64,000 nt of DNA from CBDUEF01 sp018063485. Lineage in GTDB: Bacteria; Pseudomonadota; Alphaproteobacteria; Rhodobacterales; Rhodobacteraceae. The notes under the pieces were generated by a model. That model was given only the letters and a program-made list of their open reading frames with translations, was not told the origin of the DNA and searched no databases. The translations under genes were made by a program, and so were the position numbers. The stretch lies in assembly GCA_037045435.1 (NCBI GenBank), contig JBAOID010000039.1, forward strand, positions 94,631-158,630, given 5' to 3'. Of this stretch, positions 16,850-26,248 are shown piece after piece; within the stretch, counting starts at the first letter, position 1, and each line of letters opens with the position of its first letter.

Positions 16850-16978
16850 AATGAGGAGTGGCAAGGTGAAATGGCAAGGGCTGGACCTTGCCAGATTTAT
16901 AAACAGAGGATGCAGGCTTTGCCCGCTTGCCACTTGCGGCACCCCTGCCATGGATTTCTTGAGCCTGAGGTGCGGAGG

Positions 16979-19048
16979 TCAGGTTTTGCGGCTGCGGCGG
17001 CCTTCGATGAGCCAGGAAGCGATGGCAAGAAGGCTGGCCAAGACCAGCAACAGCCAAGCGGGCAAAAGCTGCACGATGCGCAGATCTTGGGTGATATGAG
17101 CGCCACGCGGGGTGATGCCGAGCCAGCCGCGCCCGGCAGCGGGGCGGCCTTCGCGCACTTCGCGCAGCGCGGGCAGGCCGGAGTCGATTGGCACAATGCC
17201 GCCTTGCATCGGTGCAACCACCGGGGCCAGCGATGTGGCATTGGCGATGGTTTCGACAAATTCCCGCGGGGCCGAGGGACCAACGCCGACAACGCGGGTC
17301 AGGTTGCCTTGCTCCAGCCGGTAAAGGCCCAGCATTGGGGCTTTCCAGTCGATCTGGTATTTGCCCGGTTCCACCTGCGGCAAGGTCAGTTCCACCGAAG
17401 TGCCATCGGGTGCCGTGATCGTCAGCGGCCCCGGCGGGGTTTCGGCGATGGTGCGGCGGGTGATGGTCAGCACATCGGATCTGGCGGTGGCGGTCAGCGC
17501 CTCTTCCTCAAGCTCGGGCTCTTTCAGCATCCAATGCGCCAGACGGCGCAGCAGTTCCAGTTGCGGCCCGCCGCCCTCATAGCCGCGCCCCCAAAGCCAG
17601 GCCTGATCCGAAGCCAGCACCGCCACGCGACCCTCGCCCACCCGGTCCAGCACCAAAAGCGGCAGCTCGCGCGGGCCACTCATCACCACCTGACCCGAGC
17701 GCGCCTGCAACTCCATCAGCCGGAACCAGCGACCCCAGCCGCCCTTGGGGGCGAGTTTTTCCAACCCTTCGGTAACCGGATGGCGGCGGCCCAGATCGGT
17801 GAGTTCGGGCCTGAAACCGCCGGTGATCACTTGCGATGTCGGCACCACCGGCAAGATATCGGCCAAAGGCGTGCGCCAAAGGCTGTCTACGGCGCCGAAT
17901 TCAGGGCCTGCGGCAACCAGAACCGTGCCACCAGTGCGGACATAATCGACGACATTTTCGATATAGCTCATCGGCAGGATGCCCCGCATCCGGTAGCGGT
18001 CAAAGATGATCAGATCGAATTCCTTGATCTTCTCGACGAACAATTCGCGTGTCGGAAAGGCGATCAGGCTGAGTTCATCCACCGGCACCCCGTCTTGCTT
18101 TTCGGGCGGGCGCAGAATGGTGAAATGCACCAGATCAACCGAGGCATCGGATTTCAGCAGATTGCGCCAGACGCGTTCGCCGGCATGCGGCTCGCCCGAG
18201 ACCAGCAGCACGCGCAGCCGGTCGCGCACGCCGTTGATCTGCACCACGGCGGCGTTGTTGCGGTCGGTTAGCTCACCTTCGGCGGGGGCAAGGCTGAATT
18301 GCAGCACGTTCATGCCGCCATGCGGCAGCTTGACCGGCAGTTCCAATTCCTCACCCACCGGAACGCTATAGGTCACAGGCTCATCGGCATCGACGGTGAT
18401 GGTCAGATCGGCCTCGGGGCCGATGCCGGCAGGCACAGCGCCCTGATCTTCGACCTTCAGCTTCAGCTTGAATTCCTCGCCGATGATGGCGAAAGCCGGG
18501 GCGTCGGTGACGATCAAGCGGCGGTCCCAATCGGTTTTCTTGCCGGTCAGCAGAACATGCAAAGGCGCAGGTAATGAGGGTGCAAGGCCAAGGTCATGGA
18601 CCTGGCCATCGGTGATCAGGATGGCCCCGGCCAGACGGGCGCGGGGTTCGGCGGCAATCGCCTCAGCCAGAGCTGTCATCGCCAAGGAGCCCGCGTCCTC
18701 GGCCCCGTCGCCAAAGCGCACGACGCGCAATTCGGTGTTGGGCAGGGCGGCGACTTCGGCCCTAACCGCTTTCACCGCGCTTTCGGTCTGCGTCGGGCGG
18801 TCGGAAAGCTGTTGGCTGCTGCTGTCATCGACCACCAGAATGATGATATCGGACAGGGGCTTGCGATCTTCTTCCTGCAAGACCGGATTGGCGAGGGCTG
18901 CCAGAAGCGTGATTGCGGCCAAGCTGCGCAGCGGCCAGCCCTTTAGCCCGCGCCAAAGCGCAAGGATCAGCATGATCAGCGCAAACGCGGCCAGGCCCCA
19001 CAGGATCGGCAGGCCGATCAGCGGGTCGAAAAGGACAGAGCGCGTCAT
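16979..19048 (-). CDS. Large membrane protein of the MoxR-DUF58-DUF4159 operon
   Basis: This 689-residue protein has two transmembrane helices at the N-terminus (LPILWGLAAFALIMLILAL and LRSLAAITLLAALANPVL) and one near the C-terminus (LLPAWLLLVLASLLAIASWLI). The segment between them, probably periplasmic, contains a VWA-like start (IIILVVDDSSSQQLSDR) and a class I glutamine-amidotransferase-like fold (DLIIFDRYRMRGILP, VRTGGTVLVAAGPEFG). I saw no catalytic cysteine in the second part. It is the last gene of the operon; its ATG overlaps the DUF4159 stop codon (ATGA). Related operons are thought to serve protein maturation or envelope assembly with a MoxR AAA+ ATPase, but no specific task is known. 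The frame is intact. Confidence 0.8.
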   Translation of the reverse strand: MTRSVLFDPLIGLPILWGLAAFALIMLILALWRGLKGWPLRSLAAITLLAALANPVLQEEDRKPLSDIIILVVDDSSSQQLSDRPTQTESAVKAVRAEVAALPNTELRVVRFGDGAEDAGSLAMTALAEAIAAEPRARLAGAILITDGQVHDLGLAPSLPAPLHVLLTGKKTDWDRRLIVTDAPAFAIIGEEFKLKLKVEDQGAVPAGIGPEADLTITVDADEPVTYSVPVGEELELPVKLPHGGMNVLQFSLAPAEGELTDRNNAAVVQINGVRDRLRVLLVSGEPHAGERVWRNLLKSDASVDLVHFTILRPPEKQDGVPVDELSLIAFPTRELFVEKIKEFDLIIFDRYRMRGILPMSYIENVVDYVRTGGTVLVAAGPEFGAVDSLWRTPLADILPVVPTSQVITGGFRPELTDLGRRHPVTEGLEKLAPKGGWGRWFRLMELQARSGQVVMSGPRELPLLVLDRVGEGRVAVLASDQAWLWGRGYEGGGPQLELLRRLAHWMLKEPELEEEALTATARSDVLTITRRTIAETPPGPLTITAPDGTSVELTLPQVEPGKYQIDWKAPMLGLYRLEQGNLTRVVGVGPSAPREFVETIANATSLAPVVAPMQGGIVPIDSGLPALREVREGRPAAGRGWLGITPRGAHITQDLRIVQLLPAWLLLVLASLLAIASWLIEGRRSRKT

Positions 19049-21832
19049 TGCCCCAGCCTTTCCAGCAAGGCCGGCACATGCACCTGATCGGATTTATAAT
19101 TCCCGGTCAGCACATGCATGATCACATTCACCCCAAAGCGCAGCGCCATTTCGCGCTGACGATCCCCGCCAAAGCCGCGACCGATAGGATACATCGGCTG
19201 GCCGTTGGCATCGGTGGCCCAGGCGGCGGCCCAGTCATTGCCGCCGATGATCACCGGCGTCACCCCATCATTCAGGTTGCGAAACGGCATCCCCTTGGCC
19301 TGTTCGGCATCGGGGGGCGAGGCCTCAACCCAGAGCGGACTGTCGACAAAGCGACCGGGGAAATCCTTGAGCAGATAGAAACTGCGGGTCAGAACATGAT
19401 CTTGCGGGATTTGCTCCAGCGGTGGGATATCAAGCCCTGCGGCGATGCGTTGCAGCGCCTGACCTTCGGGAGTGGTGCCCGAAAGGCCCGCGATATCGCC
19501 GTCGCGGGTGTCAAACAAGATCATGCCGCCCGTGCGCAGATAGCGGTTCAGTTTTTCATAGGCGGCGGCAGAGGGTGTGGCCTCATCTGCGGTGACCGGC
19601 CAATACAGAAAGGGGAAAAACGCCAGCTCGTCCTTTTCGATATTCACCGCCATCGGGTTTTCCGGCTCGACCGAGGTGCGATTCCAGAGCGCGGTAGAAA
19701 GCCCGAACAGCCCCGCGCGAGAGGTCTCATCAACCCGCGCGTCGCCCGAGGTGACATAGGCCAGCACCACGCCGCTGGTGGCCTGAATCGCAAAATCATC
19801 CGCCGCATCGGCGCGCGATTGCTGCGGCATCAGCATCAGCGACAGCAAGAGACAGGCCAGCGTGGCCACCTTGTTCAACCGTGCAGACAAGCGGCCCGAC
19901 AGCCAAAGTGCCGCCAGAATATCAATCGACAGCAGGATCAGCGCGGTCGCCAAAAGCATCCCCTTCAGCGCCTGTTGCTGTACCACATCCAACCCCTCAA
20001 CCACCACATTTGCAGGCCAAACCGCTGGCGTGATCGCTGTATCTTGCCCCACGCGCGTTCAGAGCCACCCTACGATCCGCCCCGCCGTAAAGCCCGGTCG
20101 GGATCGCCGCCGATGGGCCGTTCATCAGCGCTGCCGCCAGTTCCTCGCCCCGGACACCCCCGATTGCGCCCGCATCTTGCGGCTGGCCATAGCCATCCAG
20201 CACATGATCGGCAACCCAGATTTGCCCGGCCAGATCCTTGGCTTCGGGCTGGGCGGGTTTGGTGGAAACGGTCAGCCGCTCCAGCATCTGCACAAACAGG
20301 CCCGACAACGGCAGGTTTGACCATTCGGCATTGGCGGTAACGTGAAACAGCACCACCTGGCCCTGGCCCACTTCGGACCTTGTAACCAGCGGGGTGCCAT
20401 CCGCCAGTGCTGCGATCGTATGCTCGGCCAGATCGGGATCGGGCTGGGCCAGAACCTGTTGGTTCACAGCAACATCGCCTGGCAGGGGCAGGCCGTGAAA
20501 GGGCGAGTCCTCGGGGAAAGCGGCCAGCGCCTTGGGCTCGCCCCAACTCATGCGCGCCGCCGACCGAGCGGCCACCCTCGCGCAGCCGAACCGGCATCAG
20601 CGGATCGCCGTCGCGCCCGGTATCGGAGGCGGCAATGCTTCGGCCCGGCAAAGCGCAACAGCAAACCGCCACTCGTCAAGCCAATCCAACAGCCCATCGG
20701 TTTCGGTTTGGGTCAGCTTGGCAACATCGGCCAGCACAATGACATCGGGTTTTGCCGCCAGCACGTCCAAAAGCCCGCCGTCGATCAGATCTGCCACAGG
20801 CATCAGGGCTTGGCGCAGGTAATGGGTGGGAGAGAGCAGTTGCAGCCCTTCACGGTCTGCCGTGCCACCGATCAGCGCCACCTTGCGGCGTTTCAGGCTG
20901 TCATCGGCAAGGCTGACAGCGCCCGTGGCGCGCTGGCCGATGATTTCAAAGCGTTGCACGCGGTTGCGCAACTCGGGCGGCATGTTCAAGCGGCTGCGGT
21001 TGCCTCGGCCTCTCCGGTGGCAAAGGCCAGTTTGGCGCGGGCAAGTTCGCGGTCAATGCCCGAAGGGTCGGGGCCGCGTGCGATCGACTTCGATCTCGGA
21101 CGCGGGGCCAGCGGGCAGGCGAGTGGCGGTCAGTTGCACCGCTCCGCCCTCGAATTTCGCCGGGCGCAAGGCGTAAAGCGGGCGCGGTGATTGGAAAACC
21201 CGCAGGTTGCCGCGATCAGCAAGGGCCGCTTGCAGATCGGCGCGCCCGTTGATGAGCCAGCCCGTCTGACAGCCAGAAACTGTCAAACCTGCCCTCGGGC
21301 AGCGGCCAGTGGCCCAGGCAGCCATATCGCCGGGCAGCCCAAGCCCTGGGGGCAAGGCCTGCGATGCGCCCTGCCCAAGCCTCGGCGGTTTGGAAAATTG
21401 CGCGCTTCGGGCGCATCGGTCAGCAAGGCCACCGCAACCGGGCGGCCTGCGCGACTCGCGCTCGGCCAAAGCCTCTCCGGCGCGCTCGATCCGCGCGCGG
21501 CCAGTCGCGGGCATCGGCCCAGCCACCATCCATCAGCACCAACAAGCGGCCGCGGTTCCGCTTTGCGGCGGGGCGGGATGCAGGATCGGCCCGGCAAAGC
21601 CCAGAATTGCTGCCCCAATCGCCAGCTGCGCGCAGCAAGCAGCAGCCACCACGGCGTCTTGTCGGCCTCGGTTCTCGTTGTCCTTCAGCCCCAACAGCAA
21701 GCGCCACGCCGGGAAACCGCCGGCGGATCGGCGCTGGGGGAATGGCGCGCAGCAACAGCCACAGGATCGGCAGCGCGATCAGCGCCCAACAAAAGCCAAG
21801 GCGAGGTGAAGGCCAAGGGCGGCAAAGCTCAT
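19045..21832 (-). CDS. BatA/DUF4159-domain membrane protein, several frameshifts
   Basis: The gene starts at ATG 21,832 (MSFAALGLHLALAF), then changes frame several times. The N-terminal part (WALIALPILWLLLRAIPPAP) matches the BatA aerotolerance-like N-terminal domain. The middle (LLSPTHYLRQALMPVADLI and LIDGGLLDVLAAKPDVIVLAD) carries the usual region before DUF4159. From 20,052 to 19,045 the frame is intact and shows DUF4159 (LAYVTSGDARVDETSRAGL, FFPFLYWPV, RYLRTGGMILFDTRDGD). The length of about 920 residues is normal for the family. The shifts cluster at 20.0-21.8 kb and look like sequence errors. It starts four bases from the DUF58 stop and overlaps the next gene by ATGA. Confidence 0.78.
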
Positions 21833-21835
21833 CTG

Positions 21836-22728
21836 TCAGCCCTCCAAGCGCGGCCATAGGCCCAAAGCAGCGCCGGTTTGGGCCGGCGTGCCGGTGTGGT
21901 GGCATTGCCAATGCCAGCCGCGTGACGGCGGCAAGGGCTGCAAGCCGATCCTTGCGCTCGGCCAGCCGCTCCAGATAGCGGCCGCGCAGATCCGCCGGCA
22001 TTTCAGGGTTTCATGGCGCAGACTGCCACCCATGCGATTCGAAACATGGTGCGCGCCATCAAAGGGAAAATCCTCTTCGGCCGGGTCAAGCACCTGCATC
22101 AGCGATGCCTCTGACGCCCCATGCCAGCCGCGCAGTTGTCAGGCGGCCTCCAACCCGGCTGCAGATCGCCCAGAAAATCCGACAGGAACACCGCGCGGCC
22201 ATGCGAGACGCAGCGCCTGCGGCCGGCGGCGTGCCGTAATCGGCCTGCGGCGCGGCGCATCCAGCGCCTGCGCCAAGACGCTCGATCTGCCTGCGGCCCC
22301 GGTTCGGCGGCATGGCCCCGGCCAGCCCCACGCGCTCGCCCCCACGCAAGCAGCAACATCGCCAGCGCCAGCGCCAGCAGCCGCGCGCGGTCGCGATTTG
22401 GCGGCGCGGTCCCTGGCCGCCCGAATAATGCCATCGACTTCGCAGCCGATCAACCCAGAGCGTCACCGATTGCGCCGCCTGCCATTCGCGTTCGCGCACA
22501 AAATGCGCATCCGAGCGGGCGGAACGGCGCCAATCAATAGCGCGGGCGGCATCGCCGGAATGGGCGGGGCGGTATTGCCAGAACTCATCGCCTTGCCCGG
22601 CACGGCGGCGGCCATGTTCGCCAAGCATCAGGGTTGCCGCCAAATGCTCGGCCTCGGCCAGAAGGGCTGGCAGCGATTGGCCCAATGCCTCGGCGCGGGC
22701 GCGCAGGGCGGGCGGCGCTTTGGCTCAC
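21836..22728 (-). CDS. DUF58-domain protein, frameshifted
   Basis: The GTG at 22,728 overlaps the moxR stop codon (GTGA). The N-terminal piece LPALLAEAEHLAATLMLGEH and the signature AIDWRRSARSDAHFVRERE are diagnostic of DUF58. That family usually accompanies MoxR ATPases and has a VWA-like fold in its second half. The next about 400 bases lie in mixed frames. The C-terminal piece (RGRYLERLAERKDRLAALA) ends with a TGA at 21,836. Total length is about 295 residues, as expected. I judge the indels to be sequence error because flanking overlaps are perfectly kept. Confidence 0.75.
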
Positions 22729-23735
22729 GCGGCGGCCTCAAGCCCAAGGCTGCGGGCGACAACGCCGTCGATCAACCCGGCCAGGGTTTCGCCACGCGCG
22801 CGGGCGGCAAAAGACAGCGCCATGCGGTGAATAAGCACCGGGCGCGGCCATGGCGGCCACATCGGCCACCGAAGGCGCAAGCCTGCCTTCAAGCAAGGCA
22901 CGCGCCCGAACCGTCAGCATCAAGCGCCTGTGCCGCGCGCGGGCCGGGGCCCCAGTTCAGGCTGCCGGTCAGATCACGGCCCTCGGCCTCGCCGGGGCGG
23001 CAGGCGCGCACCAGATCAAGGATCGCCTCGACAATCGCCTCGCCAACCGGCATCCGGCGCATCAATGGCTTGGGCCGCGATCAATTCATCGGCGGTAAAC
23101 ACCTGATACGCCGCGCCTTCGGTGGCACCCGTGGTGGCCAGCAGGATATCGCGCTCGATGCGCGCGGGTCGGGTATTCCACATCGACCTGCAACAAGAAG
23201 CGGTCAAGCTGCGCCTCGGGCAGGGGATAGGTGCCCTCTTGTTCGATCGGGTTCTGCGTGGCCAGCACATGGAACGGGCGGCCCAGCGGGCGGTGCTGAC
23301 CGGCAATGGTGACCTCGCGCTCTTGCATCGCCTGCAACAGCGCCGATTGGGTGCGGGGGCTGGCGCGGTTGATCTCATCGGCCATCAGCAATTGGCAAAA
23401 CACCGGACCTTCGAGGAAGCGAAAGGCGCGGCTGCCGTCGGCCGCGGTTTCCAACACTTCCGAGCCAAGGATATCGGCGGGCATCAGATCGGGCGTGAAC
23501 TGGATGCGGTTGCCGTGCAGGCCCATTACGGTGGACAAGCGTATCAACCAGCAGCGTCTTGCCCAAGCCCCGGCAAACCCACCAAAAGCGCATGACCGCC
23601 ACAAAGCATCGAGGCCAGAACCTGATCGACAACGCGGTCTTGTCCGATGAAGCGCTGATTGATTGATGTCTTTGCCAGCCCCAAACGCGCCCCAAGCGCT
23701 TCGATATCTGCAACAAGTTGGGTCGGATCGGCCAT
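22725..23735 (-). CDS. MoxR-family AAA+ ATPase, frameshifted
   Basis: This cytoplasmic ATPase is the first gene of the operon. Start ATG 23,735 is preceded by GAGGA. Pieces in order are IEALGARLGLAKTSINQRFI, then the Walker A region with HALLVGLPGLG and a shift exactly at the P-loop, then Walker B in LLMADEINRASPRTQSALL and sensor 1 in HVLATQNPIEQEGTYPLPE. LDRFLLQVDVEYP, VFTADELIAAQ and LMLTVRARALLEGR follow. At least four indels break the frame between 22.7 and 23.6 kb. MoxR proteins are regarded as chaperone-like ATPases that work with VWA proteins, matching the DUF58 and DUF4159 partners here. It is divergent from the DUF1285 gene. Confidence 0.85.
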
Positions 23736-23819
23736 GACATTCCTCGCAAAGCGTTTATATGGGTGTATATGAGCCAAGTAAGGCCCGATGCACAAATGGC
23801 AAAAGGTGAAACCACACAA

Positions 23820-24396
23820 ATGATCGTGAATCCGTCAGCCGAGGGGCTGGCTGCCTCGGTGAAGGCGGCAACGAAAAAGGGCCCGCCGCCCGTTCATCTG
23901 TGGAATCCGCCCTATTGCGGCGACCTGGATATCAGGATCGCGCGCGATGGGACGTGGTATTATCTGGGCACGCCTTTCGGCAGGATGCCGCTGGTCAAGC
24001 TGTTTTCGTCGATCCTGAAGCGCGAGGGCGACAAGTATTTTCTGGTCACTCCGGTGGAAAAGGTCGGAATCACGCGTCGATGACGCGCCGCTGTTGGCGG
24101 TTGATTTCGACGTTGAAGGCGAGGGCGAGGCGCAGATATTGCACTTCGTGACCAAGACCGATGATGAGGCCACGGCAGGGCCAGAGCATCCGATCCGGCT
24201 GGAACGCGATCCCGAAACCGGCGAGCCTTCACCCTATATCCTGATCCGAGCCAATCTTTGGGCCTTGATCGACCGCAAGTCGTTTTACAGGCTGGTTGAC
24301 CTTGGCGCACATGCGCCCCATGAAGGGGCAAGCTGGTTTGGCCTTTGGTCGGACGGGCAATTCTTTCCGGTTATCCCAACGGACGATCTGCCCTGA
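23820..24396 (+). CDS. DUF1285-domain protein, one frameshift
   Basis: The first part (NPSAEGLAASVKAATKKG, then PPPVHLWNPPYCGDLDIRI, GTWYYLGTPFGRMPLVKLF and YFLVTPVEKVGI) ends at about 24,078. The sequence then shifts frame into VDDAPLLAVDFDVEG and continues to a TGA at 24,394-24,396. Both halves match the DUF1285 family, whose structure is known but whose role is not. The assigned start is the second of several possible ATG codons (23,769, 23,799, 23,820). The stop overlaps the start of hyi (TGATG), so the two are translationally coupled. One base missing or extra near 24,078 is enough to restore the gene. Confidence 0.75.
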
Positions 24397-25172
24397 TGCC
24401 CCTGTTTGCCGCCAATCTGACGATGCTTTTTACCGAAGTGTCCGGGCTTGAACGTCCGCGCCTTGCGGCTCAGGCGGGCTTTGATGCGGCCGAAATCCTG
24501 TTTCCTTATGACCATCCCGCCAAGGATTGGGTAGCCGCCCTGGCCGGAATGCCGCTGGCGTTGATCAATGCCCCGCCGGGTGATTGGGGCCTGGGAGATC
24601 GGGGATTTGCCGCCGTTCCGGGGCAGGAAACCCGGTTTCAGGACAGTTTTTTGCGCGGCGCTGATCTGGCGGCCAAACTGGGTGCGAAACGCTTGCATGT
24701 GATGGCAGGGGTTGCGCGCGGGCCTTTGGCCGAACAGACCTATACCGCCAATCTGCAATGGGCACTGGAGCAGGCCCCCGAACAGGTGCTGACGCTTGAG
24801 CCGCTGAACTCCGATGACATGCCGGGCTATTTCCTGAACGATTTCGATCAGGCCGCGCGGATTCTGGACGATCTGGGCAACCCGCGATTGGGGATACAGT
24901 TCGACCTGTGGCACGCTGCGCGGATTCACGGCGATGCTGCTGCCGTTTGGGCCCGACACAATAATCACGTGAATCACATTCAAATCGCAGGTTTTCCGAC
25001 CCGCAATGAGCCGGGCGGCGGTGGATTCGATCTGACCGGTCTTTGTGCCGAGTTGGATGCCATGGGCTATCAGGGCTTTGTTGCCGCCGAATACCGCCCG
25101 GCGCGCGCGACGGTGCATGGCTTGGGATGGTTGCATGCGCTGAAAGCACGGGCGCGGTTGATTGGCGCATGA
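24396..25172 (+). CDS. hyi: Hydroxypyruvate isomerase
   Basis: This 258-residue TIM-barrel enzyme of the AP endonuclease family 2 superfamily interconverts hydroxypyruvate and tartronate semialdehyde in glyoxylate metabolism. Visible motifs are MLFTEVSGLERPRLAAQAGF, the family's FPYD segment, VLTLEPLN (metal-binding Glu), GIQFDLWHAARIHGD and FVAAEYRP (second Glu). It is coupled to the DUF1285 gene by TGATG. The presence of glcDEF about 8 kb away supports a glycolate/glyoxylate route in this organism, though the genes are not in one operon. The frame is intact. Confidence 0.85.
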   Translation: MPLFAANLTMLFTEVSGLERPRLAAQAGFDAAEILFPYDHPAKDWVAALAGMPLALINAPPGDWGLGDRGFAAVPGQETRFQDSFLRGADLAAKLGAKRLHVMAGVARGPLAEQTYTANLQWALEQAPEQVLTLEPLNSDDMPGYFLNDFDQAARILDDLGNPRLGIQFDLWHAARIHGDAAAVWARHNNHVNHIQIAGFPTRNEPGGGGFDLTGLCAELDAMGYQGFVAAEYRPARATVHGLGWLHALKARARLIGA

Positions 25173-25326
25173 GCGCTGTCTTGTGGCCAGTTTGTCTTGC
25201 CCGCGATTAAAGCTGCGCAGAGTGTTTTTGCGCAAAGCGCGAACGGCAGGTTTTCTTGCTTGATGTCGCCTCTTGCCCATGCCGTTGCAGCGGTTAGAAT
25301 ATGCAGGACTTGAAAAGGATCACCCG

Positions 25327-25512
25327 ATGCCGATAGCAGCCCCCGAGACCGAAATCGTCACTCATTGGAAACTGGCCTGTGACGGCGGCGAAGGGGCTTT
25401 GGGTCATCCACGCGTTTGGCTGACGATTCCGCAAGATACCGGCTTTGTCGAATGTGGCTATTGCGACAAGCGTTACGAGATCGACCGCGCTCATGCCCAG
25501 GATGACCACTGA
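25327..25512 (+). CDS. Zinc-finger protein of the zf-CHCC family
   Basis: This is a 61-residue protein with the Cys-His-Cys-Cys zinc-binding pattern: ACDGG, GHPRVWL, then ECGYCDKRY. The family includes the NDUFS6-like accessory subunit of respiratory complex I in alphaproteobacteria. Whether this copy belongs to complex I cannot be shown here, since no nuo genes are present. The ATG at 25,327 has AAAGGA before it. The stop overlaps the likely start region of the next gene. Confidence 0.8.
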   Translation: MPIAAPETEIVTHWKLACDGGEGALGHPRVWLTIPQDTGFVECGYCDKRYEIDRAHAQDDH

Positions 25513-26177
25513 AGCTGTTTCGCCCAACAAGCCAGAGGCTGCGGCGCGCATTGCTTGCAGCAATTTTTGTGCTGTCATGGCCGATTTGGTTTTATGGTGC
25601 CGCGTCCCTGGGTGCGGTCTTTCCTGGAACGCCCGCCAGCCTGCAACCCGGAACTGAAATCCTTGTCGCTATCGCGCGTGGCCCATTTCGCTATGATCTG
25701 ATGCTGCCTCTGATGCCCGAAGTGCGCGAGCGCTATGGTTTTGCCAAATCACAGGGGCTGGACATTGAAAATCCAGCGGCCGAATGGCTGCTGATCGGAC
25801 GCGGCGGGTCGCAGATGGTGCGCGCGCCGGGCATGGTGTCAATTCTTCGCGCGATGGTGGGCGACGCGGCTGTGATCGAGCTGGGTTTGGCTGGAAATGT
25901 TCAAGGCGTGAAAGGCTTGCGGTTCTTTACTTTGTCCGAGCCGCAATTCAAGGCCCTCTTGTCTGCGGTGGATGACGCCTTTTCGCGCGATCAGGCGCGC
26001 GGGCCAGTGCCGGTTGCACCTGATCGCCCGCTTTACGCGGCTATTGGCGCAAGTTCGCTGCTTTACAATGGCAATGTCTGGTTGGGTGAGGTGTTGCTTG
26101 CAGCGGGGCTTTCCTTTGGCCGCTGGACGCCCACCCCGCAATCGGTGAGTTTTGCGCTGGATTGGCAGAACGGTTAG
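25502..26177 (+). CDS. DUF2459/TIGR02117-like protein, probable N-terminal frameshift
   Basis: From about 25,506 the frame reads LKLFRPTSQRLRRALL followed by a hydrophobic anchor (AAIFVLSWPIWFYGAASLGA). No good start codon exists in that frame, so I assume an indel close to the ATG at 25,502. The soluble part includes GPFRYDLMLPLMPEVRERYG, EWLLIGRGG, FKALLSAVDDAFSRD and the ending NGNVWLGEVLLAAGLSFGRW. This agrees with DUF2459, a family of unknown function with a conserved N-W and G-W-TP pattern. It overlaps the zf-CHCC gene and precedes polA by about 70 bases. Confidence 0.6.
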
Positions 26178-26248
26178 CGGCGGAATGGGTGGCAAGGCTG
26201 CGCGCTTCGTGGCAATACTGGGGGCCATAGAACAGAGGCGGGCGACAT

